Assembly (NCBI RefSeq): GCF_034932105.1
Contig: NZ_JAYGIG010000120.1
Location: 18,587-82,586, forward strand
Length of the DNA: 64,000 nt
Direction of reading: 5' to 3'
From: Leptothoe sp034932105
Lineage (GTDB): Bacteria > Cyanobacteriota > Cyanobacteriia > Phormidesmidales > Phormidesmidaceae
Below the pieces are notes generated by a model that searched no databases, was not told the origin of the DNA, and saw only the letters and a program-made list of their open reading frames with translations. Position 1 is the stretch's first letter. Each line of letters opens with the position of its first letter. Positions 8,619-18,320 of the stretch are shown here, piece after piece. The position numbers were made by a program, and so were the translations under genes.

Positions 8619-9464
8619 CTAACAAGGGAGTAAATCCCGCTCATATTCCACCATAAAGACATTGGAATAGAGATTAGCAATGATTTGCTTACCCTCCTGG
8701 GTGAGAGCCAGGTAGCGCAAACTATCATGAACGTAATGGTGGACAACATTCCAATAAAACTTGGGATAGTTGCTGCGCAGATCGTGGGGAGTGACGTAGT
8801 TCAGCTCTTTATTTTGGCCAGTTTCTTCAAACTCATAGAAGAGGGCGCTAATTTTTTTCAGATAGCGTGGATCGCTGAGTTGACCAATTAAATCCGCCGC
8901 CCGAATCAGCCCAGGATAGTTGTTGGTATCCTGATGATCTTCTTCCTTGGGCACCGGAAACCGCGTCAACTCAATATTGTTTTTGATCCGCTTTGCATCA
9001 ATGCGCTGATTGTTGCCAAACCGTTCTTCCACAAATAGTTTGCCCCGGTCCACATGGTAGGGCGTTAGGGCGGCATCGGTGGCCCCAGGGTCGAGTTGGA
9101 CCATTTCTCCTCTACCGGTGGCGTAGCGATTTTCGTAATCCCGATCATCACGACATACGCCTTTGACATAGCCAATGTCGTGGCACACCAAGGAAATGAT
9201 GAAATGGAGCCAGTCTTCGGCACTCACCCCCCCTTCACGGGTGTGCTTACCCCGCAAAATCTCTTGGCCCACCAGGGTAACTAAAATCGTGTGCTCCACG
9301 TTGTGGTAAAGGGCATCACTATTGGCGATGTTTTCCAAGGCCATGCTTCCAGCCCAGGCAATAATTTCTTCGTAGTCATGGTGCAGCCCACCATAGGTGC
9401 GTCGATAGCCAAACCGTATTTTTTCAACGAAATCAGCGATCAGAATCTCGGTGGCATTAAACAT
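8619..9464 (-). CDS. HD-domain phosphohydrolase
   Basis: A 281-aa protein of the HD superfamily, metal-dependent phosphohydrolases usually acting on nucleotides or cyclic nucleotides. The metal ligands are visible as ALYHNVEHTILV and LVCHDIGYVKGVCRDD, with a further conserved RAADLIGQLSDPRYL. The ATG at 9464 (MFNATEIL) is preferred: it fits the family start as I know it, and an AAGG lies about 12 bases upstream; a GTG at 9500 would add 12 residues. Substrate unknown. It stands alone, divergent from the RND efflux genes and separated from them by a region with a perfect palindrome. Confidence 0.85.
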   Translation of the reverse strand: MFNATEILIADFVEKIRFGYRRTYGGLHHDYEEIIAWAGSMALENIANSDALYHNVEHTILVTLVGQEILRGKHTREGGVSAEDWLHFIISLVCHDIGYVKGVCRDDRDYENRYATGRGEMVQLDPGATDAALTPYHVDRGKLFVEERFGNNQRIDAKRIKNNIELTRFPVPKEEDHQDTNNYPGLIRAADLIGQLSDPRYLKKISALFYEFEETGQNKELNYVTPHDLRSNYPKFYWNVVHHYVHDSLRYLALTQEGKQIIANLYSNVFMVEYERDLLPC

Positions 9465-9912
9465 GGTATGGACTGCCTTGATGGAGGGAAATAAATGCAC
9501 AGCGTTTAAGCTGAGCTAACGCTAGCACACTGTTAGGCTACCCTTGAATACGCCAAAGGTCCTGTAATGATATGCCTGCGTAGCCTAGATTGTGTAGGGT
9601 TTTCTAGATGGAAGTAAGTACGTAACTATGTCAGTCGTTCTAAACCATATCCAGGTAAACCCTGGGGTTTCTGCATGGACCCTGATTGATAAGTTTGGGA
9701 CTGAGTAAGTTTGGGATAGATACCTGATTGGACATCCGCTCGATAGACGGTTGTGATATCTGCGAAATCCTTGGGGTTAGCTTGTCAGATAAAACTGGCA
9801 CCGACTGTGATCACAGTCATCCTGAATTACGCCATAATGACAGCAGGTTTACATTTTCTTAAGATTTCCCGTATTGGGTTGGTCTTGTAGTAGTTCTGGT
9901 GATTGCTAGTCT
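9465..9912. other. intergenic region between divergent HD and RND genes
   Basis: About 450 bp without a gene. It must hold both divergent promoters. Visible structures: a 14-bp palindrome-like AAACCCTGGGGTTT near 9656-9669, a direct repeat TAAGTTTGGGA at 9690-9700 and 9706-9716 (16-bp period), and the perfect palindrome at 9803-9818 described separately. Confidence 0.5.
9803..9818. promoter_or_regulatory. perfect 16-bp palindrome, candidate operator
   Basis: GACTGTGATCACAGTC reads identically on both strands. It lies 95 bp before the GTG start of the efflux adaptor gene, where a local repressor of an RND operon would bind. It contains half-sites TGTGA and TCACA but without the 6-bp spacer of a CRP site, so a CRP-type regulator is not supported. 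No regulator gene lies beside it. Confidence 0.45.
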
Positions 9913-11361
9913 GTGACGTATCGAAATTTTCAAGACGATCCTTCCATTCAAGACGACCCTAATGGTCAGAATGCCCTTGGCACATCTGGCACATCTAACG
10001 AGAGTTCTGGGGAAATATTTGGGGAGCGCTCCCTAAATATTTTTGGTGGCACTCCTGCAAATAGCGCCATGCCCAAGCGCTCGGGCCTATCCGGAGTCAG
10101 GGGAATAGGTCTGGGGTTGCTGCTGGGGATAGGGGTTTCCCTGTTGGGGGGACGACTACTATCGCGGCCAACGGCGGCACCGACTGAGACCAACGCGGCT
10201 GGGGCTGACACATCAACGGCCCCTGGGACTGCCGCCAGTGTGACCGTACAGCAAATCCAAGCCGCCACCATTCAGCAATCTTTAAAGGCGACGGGAACGG
10301 TGCAGGCCTTTGATTTACTGCAGGTGTCGCCCCAGGTGGGCGGGCTGCAAATTCGGGAGGTGCGGGTACGGCAGGGAGACCAGGTGACGGCCGGACAGGT
10401 GCTAGCGGTGTTCGATGACTCGGTGCTGCGGACTCAGCTGGCCCAGGCTGAGGCCAACTATGCCCAGGCCGAAGCCGAGGTGGTGCAAAAGCAAGCTTCC
10501 CAGGCCCAGGCCGAAGCCACCGCCGCTGAAGCCCAGGAAAACTTTGACCGCTACCAATCCCTCTATGACCAAGGGGGAATCAGTGAGGAACAGCTCAACA
10601 GCCGTCGGACCCATGCGATTACGGCAAGGGAAGCCGTCAGTGTTGCCCAAGCAGAAGTGCAGAGTGCCCAGGCTGCCGTCAATAGTCGCAGGGCTGAGAT
10701 TAATCGATTGGAAACTCAGCTAGGACAAACACTGGTCATCGCCCCCGCCAATGGCCAGATTGCTGAACGTCAGGCCAAGGTTGGGGATACCCCATCTACG
10801 GGCAGCGCCCTGTTTACGATGATTCAAGATGGTTTATTAGAGCTAGTGGTGGACCTTCCCCAGCGACAGCTAGCGGCGGTTCAGGTGGGGATGCCGGTGA
10901 AGATTAGCTCCTCCTCCAATGACCAGATCAGCCTGTCAGGGGTGGTGCGCTCCATTGACCCCCAGGTGAATCAGCAAACGCGACAGGCGGCGGTCAATAT
11001 TAGTCTGTCAGCCAATGGCCAATTGCGCCCGGGCATGTTTTTGCAGGCTGAATTTATGACGAGCCAACGGACAGGCATGGTGCTGCCCGCTAACGCCATT
11101 CTGCCCCAGGCAGACGATAGCTCTAGGGTGTTTACGGTCAACGATGACGACCAGGCGGAACTTGTGACCGTCACGGTGGGAGCCCGACTGGCGGCCACAG
11201 ATAGTCAACCGGAGCGGTTAGAGATTTTGTCGGGACTGGATGAGGGGATGCAGGTGATCGTGGAAGGGGCTAGCTATTTACAGCCCGGTGACCGGGTGTC
11301 AGCGGTGCCGTCTCCTTTTTCTCAATCTGAAACAAAGGCCATCCCCAACCCAGCGGAATAA
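9913..11361 (+). CDS. RND efflux periplasmic adaptor (HlyD/AcrA type)
   Basis: A 482-aa membrane-fusion protein that would link the inner-membrane RND pump encoded next to an outer-membrane TolC-type channel. An N-terminal low-complexity cytosolic stretch precedes one membrane segment near 62-80 (GIGLGLLLGIGVSLLGG). Then come the first lipoyl half (QVSPQVGGLQIREVRV), a long Ala/Gln coiled-coil hairpin (about 150-250), the second lipoyl half (TLVIAPANGQIAERQ), and beta-barrel and membrane-proximal domains. It starts at a GTG. It is 13 bp upstream of the permease start, so the two form an operon. The anchored rather than lipidated N-terminus and the poly-charged leader are slightly unusual. Substrate unknown; no TolC gene is nearby. 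Confidence 0.92.
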   Translation: MTYRNFQDDPSIQDDPNGQNALGTSGTSNESSGEIFGERSLNIFGGTPANSAMPKRSGLSGVRGIGLGLLLGIGVSLLGGRLLSRPTAAPTETNAAGADTSTAPGTAASVTVQQIQAATIQQSLKATGTVQAFDLLQVSPQVGGLQIREVRVRQGDQVTAGQVLAVFDDSVLRTQLAQAEANYAQAEAEVVQKQASQAQAEATAAEAQENFDRYQSLYDQGGISEEQLNSRRTHAITAREAVSVAQAEVQSAQAAVNSRRAEINRLETQLGQTLVIAPANGQIAERQAKVGDTPSTGSALFTMIQDGLLELVVDLPQRQLAAVQVGMPVKISSSSNDQISLSGVVRSIDPQVNQQTRQAAVNISLSANGQLRPGMFLQAEFMTSQRTGMVLPANAILPQADDSSRVFTVNDDDQAELVTVTVGARLAATDSQPERLEILSGLDEGMQVIVEGASYLQPGDRVSAVPSPFSQSETKAIPNPAE

Positions 11362-11374
11362 CCGGAGAAACCCC

Positions 11375-14300
11375 ATGAATTGGAATATTTCTGAGTGGGC
11401 CATACGCAGGCCAGTGCCGACACTGGTGCTATTTTTGGTGCTCACCCTGTCGGGATGGCTGTCGTTTACTCAGCTGGGTATTGATGCCAACCCAAACATT
11501 GACATTCCAGCGGTGATTGTCACGGTGAATCAGCTGGGGGCTGGTCCAGAGGAGATGGAAACCCAGATCACCAAAAAGGTGGAAGATGCGGTGTCGGGCC
11601 TTGGCAACATTGATAATGTCAGCTCCACGGTGACCGATGGGAACTCCACCACGGTGATTAGTTTTGACCTGGGGGTGGATACGGAACAGGCCACGAATGA
11701 TGTGCGAGATGCCGTGACGCGGGTGCGGGATGACCTGCCCCAGGATGCCCAGGAGCCCCAGGTGCGACGGTTAAAGTTTGAGGGGGGACCGTTTCTGACC
11801 TATACGGTGAGTTCCGCTACCCGCTCGGTGGAAAATCTGAGTGATTTGGTGGACCGCACCATTGCCACAGAACTGTTGTCGGTGAAGGGGGTGGCCCAGG
11901 TACAGCGCTTTGGTGGGGTGGATCGGGAGATTATTGTTGACCTGGATCCGAATGAGCTAGATGCCCTGGGTATTACGGCCACCCAGGTGAATGAGCAGGT
12001 ACGTCGTTCAAACATTAATTTGCCCGGTGGGCGCAGCAACATTTTAGGCCAGGAGCAGGGGATTCGCACCCTAGGCAGTGCTGCCACGGTGGAGATGTTG
12101 CAAAGCCTGGGGGTTAATCTGCCCGACGGCGGTACGGTGCCGATCCAAACCTTGGGCCGGGTGCATGATGATTTTGGCGAGGCGCGACAGTCGGCCTATT
12201 TGGATAATCAGCCGGTGGTGTCGTTTTCTGTGTTTCGCAGTAGTGGCAGTTTGCTGGTGGAGGTGGAGGATGGTGTGAAGGATGCGATCGCATCCCTCAC
12301 CGACACCCTAGACGACGTCCAGTTCGACCTGATCTACACCCGCGCCACCGATGTGCGCAATTCCTACAAGGCCTCCATTGAGTCACTGATCGTGGGTTCC
12401 ATCCTGGCGGTGCTGGTGGTCGGCGTATTCCTGCGCAACTGGCGCACCACATTAATTACCGCCACCGCCCTCCCCCTCTCCATCATCCCCACCTTTCTGG
12501 TATTGAAATACCTGGACTATACCCTCAACAGCATGACCCTGCTGGCCCTCACCCTAGCGGTGGGCAACCTGGTGGATGACGCCATCGTAGAAATCGAAAA
12601 CGTGGAGCGCCACATCGCCATGGGCAAACCCCCCATGCGCGCCGCCATGGACTCCACCGCCGAAGTGGGCCTAGCGGTGGTCACCACCACCGCCACCATT
12701 GTGGCCGTGTTTTTACCCGTGGCCTTTATGGGGGGGGTGCCCGGTCAGTTTTTCCAACCCTTTGGGGTGACCGTGGCCGTCTCCACCATGTTTTCCACCC
12801 TGGTGGCCCGGCTGATGACGCCGATGATGGCGGCCTATTTATTGAAGCCCAAACCCATTGATGCCCAAGCATCCCATCAATCCGATGGGTATCGCGTGGG
12901 GGATATTTACGTGCCCAAGGGGTTGCTGCCCTACTTCCGTTTAGTGCGGGGAGCGCTGCGGCACCGGGTGTTAACCGTGGGCCTGGCGGTGGGCTTTTTC
13001 ATTGCCAGTCTGATGTTGTCGCGGTTTATCCCCACCAGCTTGTTTGCCGCCGGGGATACGGGACTGTCTAACTTAAGTATTGAGCTACCCCCCGGTAGCA
13101 CCCTGGCCAAAACGGAGCTGGTCACCCAGTACATTAGCGATCAGCTCAAGACCCATGGGGCGGTGGACAATGTATATGTTTCCCAAGAGCCAGCTCAAGC
13201 CTCGGCCGTAGCCCGGCTCCAGCCCAAGTCCCAGCGGGTATCACGGGAACAGTTTGAAAACGACATGCGCCAGATGTTTAAGCAGATCCCTGGCACCCGC
13301 ATTAGTTTTGAAAACCAAGGCGGTGCGGGCGGCGGTGGCAAAGCCTTAGAAATTACCCTGCGCAGCGATAACCCGGCGGCATTGAAGGCCTCCTCCGATG
13401 CCTTAACCCAGGAAATACGTCAGATTGCTGGGTTGGTGGAAGTCAGCTCCAGTGCCAACCTAGTGAAACCCGAGATTTTAATTCGTCCCGATGCTCAACG
13501 GGCGGCGGATTTGGGGGTCACTGTGCGAGACATTGCTAGTACAGCATCCCTGGCCACCTTGGGGGATGCGGAATCGGACCTGGCAGAGTTTGACGTGGGG
13601 GACCGGCTAATTCCCATCCGGGTGCGGTTGGCCTCGGAATTTCGCAATGATCTCTCCACCTTAGAAAACCTCAAGGTGCTCAACAACCGAGGGCAACTGG
13701 TGCCCCTGATTGCGGTGGCCGATGTGGACTTTGGCAGTGGTCCGGCCCAGGTGGATCGGCTGGATCGATCGCGCCAGGTCACCATTGGAGCCAACCTGGA
13801 TGGCATTACCCTGGGGCAAGGTTTGGAACAGATTTACGCCCTACCCGCCTTTGTTAATTTGCCTGAAGGTGTGTCCCAACAGCCCTCCGGCGATGCGGAA
13901 ATCATGCGGGAGGTCTTTAGTCGGTTTGGCATTGCCCTGGCCACGGCCATTGTCATGATCTATGCCGTGCTGGTGCTGTTGTACAACAGCTTTATCTATC
14001 CCTTTGCGGTGATGGTGGCCCTGCCCCTGTGCATTGGTGGGGCACTGCTGGGATTGATGATTGCCCAAAAGCCCCTGGGGCTATTTGCCCTAATCGGCAT
14101 GGTGCTGTTGATGGGACTGGTAACCAAAAATTCAATTTTGCTGGTGGACTATGCCCTGATGGCAAAGGCAAAAGGGATTTCTTTGCGGCAGTCGGTGATT
14201 GAGGCGGGACTGACCCGACTGCGACCGATTTTAATGACTTCGATTTCCACCATGGCGGGCATGGTACCCATTGCCATGGAATGGGGAGCCGGTGGCGAAA

Positions 14301-14497
14301 CCCGTAGCCCCATGGCGATTGCCGTCATTGGTGGATTTTCCACAGCGACGCTGCTAACACTGGTGGTGGTGCCCGTGTGCTTTACCTTGATTGCCCAGTT
14401 TAATGATGGGATTGGCTCCCTATTGGGACGATGGACGGGGTTGGGTAATGACCGCGAGACTGGTCAACCGGAACCCATGACCACGGGCGTTAAATAG
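11375..14497 (+). CDS. RND efflux permease (AcrB/HAE1 type)
   Basis: A 1040-aa proton-driven inner-membrane pump. The ATG at 11375 (MNWNISEWAIRRPVPTLVL) is chosen over an upstream start because GGAG lies 7 bases before it and this is the usual family beginning. Standard architecture: membrane helix 1 at 13-30, a porter domain (VTVNQLGAGPEEMETQITKK, DVRDAVTRVRDDLP), then a helix block including VGNLVDDAIVEIEN near 394-407 with the paired Asp that relay protons. A second half repeats the plan, ending with KPLGLFALIGMVLLMGLVTKNSILLVD and SISTMAGMVPIA. Length is normal. The adaptor is directly upstream. Substrate cannot be read from sequence. Confidence 0.94.
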   Translation: MNWNISEWAIRRPVPTLVLFLVLTLSGWLSFTQLGIDANPNIDIPAVIVTVNQLGAGPEEMETQITKKVEDAVSGLGNIDNVSSTVTDGNSTTVISFDLGVDTEQATNDVRDAVTRVRDDLPQDAQEPQVRRLKFEGGPFLTYTVSSATRSVENLSDLVDRTIATELLSVKGVAQVQRFGGVDREIIVDLDPNELDALGITATQVNEQVRRSNINLPGGRSNILGQEQGIRTLGSAATVEMLQSLGVNLPDGGTVPIQTLGRVHDDFGEARQSAYLDNQPVVSFSVFRSSGSLLVEVEDGVKDAIASLTDTLDDVQFDLIYTRATDVRNSYKASIESLIVGSILAVLVVGVFLRNWRTTLITATALPLSIIPTFLVLKYLDYTLNSMTLLALTLAVGNLVDDAIVEIENVERHIAMGKPPMRAAMDSTAEVGLAVVTTTATIVAVFLPVAFMGGVPGQFFQPFGVTVAVSTMFSTLVARLMTPMMAAYLLKPKPIDAQASHQSDGYRVGDIYVPKGLLPYFRLVRGALRHRVLTVGLAVGFFIASLMLSRFIPTSLFAAGDTGLSNLSIELPPGSTLAKTELVTQYISDQLKTHGAVDNVYVSQEPAQASAVARLQPKSQRVSREQFENDMRQMFKQIPGTRISFENQGGAGGGGKALEITLRSDNPAALKASSDALTQEIRQIAGLVEVSSSANLVKPEILIRPDAQRAADLGVTVRDIASTASLATLGDAESDLAEFDVGDRLIPIRVRLASEFRNDLSTLENLKVLNNRGQLVPLIAVADVDFGSGPAQVDRLDRSRQVTIGANLDGITLGQGLEQIYALPAFVNLPEGVSQQPSGDAEIMREVFSRFGIALATAIVMIYAVLVLLYNSFIYPFAVMVALPLCIGGALLGLMIAQKPLGLFALIGMVLLMGLVTKNSILLVDYALMAKAKGISLRQSVIEAGLTRLRPILMTSISTMAGMVPIAMEWGAGGETRSPMAIAVIGGFSTATLLTLVVVPVCFTLIAQFNDGIGSLLGRWTGLGNDRETGQPEPMTTGVK

Positions 14498-14825
14498 GCT
14501 GTGGTTGGGCCAAAACAGACCGCCCTGGGATAAATGCCGCCCTAAGCATGGGCAATGTTAGATAAAGTCTCGAACAAATGAATTCCCGTGGGTGAAAATT
14601 TCGTAAATTCACCGCCAAATGCTCCATGATTTCCCTGATGTGTAGTTAAGTTAAGCATAGGGATTTATGCCCGTACTGATGCCATACAGATGCCCGTACT
14701 GATGCTAAACGTATCTGCTGCGGGGATAGATATCCATGGTTATGGGTAATTTTATCGATTTAATTTATCCATTAGATTCGCGTTTCTGTTCATCTTTCTC
14801 AATCATTTAATTTCCATCATTTAAT
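14498..14825. other. intergenic region with a 16-bp direct repeat
   Basis: Lies downstream of the RND operon. Contains two exact copies of ATGCCCGTACTGATGC at 14667-14682 and 14690-14705 (23-bp period), in a region otherwise rich in A and T close to the next start. Could be a regulator-binding pair for the following gene, or a simple duplication. No gene seen. Confidence 0.45.
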
Positions 14826-15413
14826 ATGACCTCCCCTCAACCTACTAATTCAACCTCTCAACAGGCACCCGTTGAGCAATCGGCACCCGTTGAGCAACCG
14901 GCACCCATTGAGCAACCGACACCCATTGAGCAACCGACACCCGTGGCTCAACAGGCACCTGTTGAGCAATTGGATAAACCGTTGGCGGCTCCACATCCTG
15001 CCCATTTGCCCCAGAAGAAAAAAGGGACCGGCAAGGCTTGGTTGATGATATTGACATTTTTGGGTGGGGGTACTTGGTTGGCGTTATTTGTGGCCGGCAT
15101 GGTGACCTTAGGCGGCGTACCCTTTTCAGTTGTTAGCCGAGTGTTGGCTACTCCGGATACCCGTAGAGCGTTATTTACCTTCAGGGCAACCCACCTCCAT
15201 GACCTGATGAACGATATGGGTATCGAGGAGGAAATTAAGCAGTACCACAGCAAGCATATTAAAGACCCCGTGGAGTTGGACCAGCATATTCACCAAGTTC
15301 TCTATAATTGGACCCGCTATGTGGGTGAAAATTATGTGGTAGGGCCGAGGGGAAAACTGATTCCGAAAACCTATGACATCGTTGATGAAATCTATGAATG
15401 TCCTGAATGTTAG
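14826..15413 (+). CDS. unknown single-pass membrane protein with PVEQ repeats
   Basis: I do not recognise this 195-aa protein. The N-terminal 15-50 residues are six 6-residue repeats of the type (A/T)P(V/I)EQ(P/S/Q), encoded by an exact 18-bp tandem array. A charged stretch (PQKKKGTGK) follows, then one membrane segment near 75-105 (WLMILTFLGGGTWLALFVAGM). The C-terminal 90 residues are soluble, with alpha-helical sequence around RATHLHDLMNDMGIEEEIKQ and an end DEIYECPEC whose two cysteines could bind a metal. The Pro/Glu repeats look like an extended cytosolic spacer. Stands alone; next gene is convergent. No Shine-Dalgarno of note. Confidence 0.6.
   Translation: MTSPQPTNSTSQQAPVEQSAPVEQPAPIEQPTPIEQPTPVAQQAPVEQLDKPLAAPHPAHLPQKKKGTGKAWLMILTFLGGGTWLALFVAGMVTLGGVPFSVVSRVLATPDTRRALFTFRATHLHDLMNDMGIEEEIKQYHSKHIKDPVELDQHIHQVLYNWTRYVGENYVVGPRGKLIPKTYDIVDEIYECPEC
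14865..14972 (+). repeat. 18-bp tandem repeat, 6 units
   Basis: Six in-frame units of 18 bp (consensus GCACCCRTTGAGCAACCG) encode the APVEQP repeats of the protein above. Units differ by a few substitutions, mostly conservative (A/T, V/I), as expected for a slippage-expanded coding repeat. Confidence 0.85.
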
Positions 15414-15440
15414 AGCCACACACCTGGGGCAGTCAAAGCA

Positions 15441-15884
15441 TTAGAACGCATTACGAATGCCAAAGGCTTGCTGGACGGGGGGTTGTAAAAAATAGTAGAT
15501 ATAAAAACCACTGAAGGCAATAGAAGCCAGGCTGATGGGGCTTAGGAGCAGCAGTCCGCCCAGGTTGCCAAAGATGCCTAGGGCTTGTAATCCCAGGTTT
15601 AGGTACCAGGCCCAGGATTTTAGGGCCCATAGCCCCACTGCGATCGCAGCATTGCCGATGGCCATCACCAGAAAAATGCCCCCCAGCACCTTGGGGAAGG
15701 TTTCGGGTACCCCCGCCGGTAGCTGATCTAAAAAGTCCGACATCTCAGCATCGAGGCGCATTTCACCAAGAATCAGCTGGCCCAGGAAAAAGGTGCCCAC
15801 ACTGATTAGGGCGAGGAAAAGGGCTACGAGGCCATCAATTACTGCCAGGACTGTCACACCGATGGGCCGTTGCATAATTTTCAC
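15441..15884 (-). CDS. small four-helix membrane protein, DUF2127-like
   Basis: A 147-aa integral membrane protein of unknown function. The start RPIGVTVLAVIDGLVALFLA is a pattern common in small prokaryotic membrane proteins grouped near DUF2127; there are four hydrophobic segments (about 8-30, 65-85, 90-110, 115-135). A GTG at 15884 is kept as start because AGGTG lies six bases before it; an ATG three codons later is the alternative. Convergent with the preceding gene and divergent from tex with about 80 bp between. No catalytic motif is visible. Confidence 0.65.
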   Translation of the reverse strand: MKIMQRPIGVTVLAVIDGLVALFLALISVGTFFLGQLILGEMRLDAEMSDFLDQLPAGVPETFPKVLGGIFLVMAIGNAAIAVGLWALKSWAWYLNLGLQALGIFGNLGGLLLLSPISLASIAFSGFYIYYFLQPPVQQAFGIRNAF

Positions 15885-15967
15885 TAACTACACCTACTTG
15901 TAATTCAAGGTATATCAAAATTGCTAGGTATAATCATGGCTGCCTATGCGTAGGAATTTAGCCTGTT

Positions 15968-18226
15968 ATGCAGTTTGCTTCTGTTATTGCCGCCGATTTG
16001 TCCGTCCGCTCTGCCCAGGTAGAGGCCGCGCTGGAACTGCTAGAGACCGGGGCAACGGTGCCGTTTATTGCCCGGTATCGCAAGGAAAAGACGGGGGAGC
16101 TGGATGAACGGCAGCTGCGGCAAATTGAGGAGCAGTTTGCCTACCTGACGGAGCTGACGAACCGCAAGCAGACAGTGCTGGAGTCGATTGAGAGCCAGGG
16201 TAAGCTGACACCGGAACTGCGCGATCGCATTACTAAATGCATGGTCAAAACAGAGCTGGAGGACCTGTACCTGCCCTATCGGCCCAAACGTCGCACCCGG
16301 GCCACCATTGCCCGCGAAAAGGGGTTAGAGCCCCTGGCAGAGCAGATTGCCCAGCTGAATAAAACTGGCGAGGCGGTGAAATCCCTGGATGACCTAGCGG
16401 CAAACTTTATTACGGATGAGGTACCCGATGGGGCGGCGGCCCTGCAGGGGGCATCTGACATTTTGGCGGAGGGGATTGCGGAGCAGTCGGACCTGCGGGC
16501 CTATGTACGTCAGACCCTACTAAAAACAGGGGTATTTAGCTCCTCGATTAAGCCGGACTATCCCGAGGGCAGCACTAAGTATGAGATGTATCGGAACTAT
16601 GAGTGTGCGATCGCAAAACTAGCCCCCCACAATTTACTGGCCCTACTGCGGGGAGATAAGGAAGGCATCCTCAAGGTCAACCTCATCGGGGACGAGGACA
16701 AAATTCTGGAGCATCTGGCATACAGCCAGATCCGCACCAAGCAGGCCAATGTGGGACAGTTTTACCAGGCCGTGATAAAAGACGCCTTCTCTCGGCTCAT
16801 GAAAACCTCCCTCACCAATGAGGTAATTTCCGAGAAAAAAGCCTGGGCCGATGGAGAATCCATCGACACCTTTGCCGTCAATATCAAAAATCTGTTGTTG
16901 GCCGCTCCCGCCGGGATGAAACCCACCCTGGGGGTGGACCCTGGCTTTCGCACAGGTTGTAAAGTCGCCGCCATTGACGGCACCGGCAAGTTCTTAGAAT
17001 ACAAACCAATTTTTCCCCATACGGGTAAACCAGAAGCAGCAGCCAAGATTCTCACAGAGATGATCAAGCGCCACCATATTCAGCTGATCGCCATTGGCAA
17101 TGGCACCGCCAGCCGAGAGACCGATGCCTTTGTCGCAAATGTGATCCGAGACCTAGACCCCAAGCCCATCAAAGTGATGGTCAATGAGTCCGGGGCATCG
17201 ATTTATTCCGCCAGTGAAGTGGCCATATCTGAATTTCCTGACCTGGACATCACCGTGCGGGGGGCCATCAGCATTGCCCGTCGGCTCCAGGATCCCCTGG
17301 CAGAACTGGTGAAAATTGAACCCAAGTCCATTGGCGTAGGCCAGTATCAGCATGATGTGGACCAGAAGCAGCTGAAGCAAAAGCTAGACGCCACAGTGGA
17401 AAGCTGTGTGAACTATGTTGGGGTGGATTTGAACATCGCCTCCCGCGAGCTGCTCACCTATGTGTCGGGGGTTAGTTCAGCCATTGCCAACAACATTGTT
17501 GCCTATCGGAATGAGCATGGGGCATTTTACAGTCGGCGACAGTTGCTCCAGGTGGCAAAGCTAGGACCCAAGGCCTATGAGCAATGTGCCGGATTTTTAC
17601 GCATTCGGGATGGAAAAAATCCCTTAGACAATACGGCGGTACATCCCGAGAGTTACGACACGGCAACAACAATTTTAAAGGATAAAGGTGTAGACCTAAA
17701 GGCGGGGCTGAGGGAGCTAAACTTAGCGAATTTAGACCTGCAGCGATATGTGACCGATGCGGTAGGACTGCCCACCCTGCGAGACATTGTGAAAGAACTA
17801 GAAAAACCGGGGCGGGATCCACGGGCCGAGTTTACCTATGCCAGCTTCCAGGAAGGGGTGAATGAGATTTCGGACCTGAGGGAAGGCATGGTCCTGGAAG
17901 GGGTGATCACCAATGTGGCCAACTTTGGGGCGTTTGTGGATATTGGGGTGCATCAGGATGGGCTGGTGCATGTGTCGCAACTGGTGAATCGGTATGTGAG
18001 CGACCCGAAGGACGTTGTGCAGGTGGGGCAGGTGGTGAAGGTGAAGGTGTTGGAAATTAATCAGGAGTTAAAGCGGATTGGGTTGAGTATGAAGGCGGTG
18101 GACGGGGACAGCGGGAAAGCTGCCCCGCAGCCGAGTGGGAAGCGGGCGGTGGAGAAGGCGTTGCCGAAAGCAGCTAGTTTGGGGGATTTGCAGATGAAGT
18201 TTAGTCGCCCGAAACGGCGGAAATAA
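15968..18226 (+). CDS. tex: Tex-family transcription accessory / RNA-binding protein
   Basis: A 752-aa protein of the Tex (YhgF) family, a conserved nucleic-acid-binding protein involved in transcription in other bacteria. All parts are present in order: N-terminal helical region with VPFIARYRKEKTGELDE, a YqgF-like RNase H-fold part containing LGVDPGFRTGCKVAAID (near 320), helix-hairpin-helix motifs around VSSAIANNIVAYR and FYSRRQLLQVAKLGPKAYEQ, and a C-terminal S1 domain (near 645-715) containing GVITNVANFGAFVDIGV and GLVHVSQL. Length matches the family. The gene stands alone, convergent with the CAP-domain gene downstream. Confidence 0.96.
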   Translation: MQFASVIAADLSVRSAQVEAALELLETGATVPFIARYRKEKTGELDERQLRQIEEQFAYLTELTNRKQTVLESIESQGKLTPELRDRITKCMVKTELEDLYLPYRPKRRTRATIAREKGLEPLAEQIAQLNKTGEAVKSLDDLAANFITDEVPDGAAALQGASDILAEGIAEQSDLRAYVRQTLLKTGVFSSSIKPDYPEGSTKYEMYRNYECAIAKLAPHNLLALLRGDKEGILKVNLIGDEDKILEHLAYSQIRTKQANVGQFYQAVIKDAFSRLMKTSLTNEVISEKKAWADGESIDTFAVNIKNLLLAAPAGMKPTLGVDPGFRTGCKVAAIDGTGKFLEYKPIFPHTGKPEAAAKILTEMIKRHHIQLIAIGNGTASRETDAFVANVIRDLDPKPIKVMVNESGASIYSASEVAISEFPDLDITVRGAISIARRLQDPLAELVKIEPKSIGVGQYQHDVDQKQLKQKLDATVESCVNYVGVDLNIASRELLTYVSGVSSAIANNIVAYRNEHGAFYSRRQLLQVAKLGPKAYEQCAGFLRIRDGKNPLDNTAVHPESYDTATTILKDKGVDLKAGLRELNLANLDLQRYVTDAVGLPTLRDIVKELEKPGRDPRAEFTYASFQEGVNEISDLREGMVLEGVITNVANFGAFVDIGVHQDGLVHVSQLVNRYVSDPKDVVQVGQVVKVKVLEINQELKRIGLSMKAVDGDSGKAAPQPSGKRAVEKALPKAASLGDLQMKFSRPKRRK

Positions 18227-18320
18227 ATTTATCGAACACCAAAGCCGAATGCCGTAAACCTAATGCTTCTAGACTGACACTCCCCCTTTTTCTCAAGACT
18301 TTGCGATCTACTAAGGATGG

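Noticed and set aside
9803..9818. CRP (SyCRP1) binding site
   Set aside because: The half-sites TGTGA and TCACA touch each other, while CRP sites have a 6-bp spacer between them.
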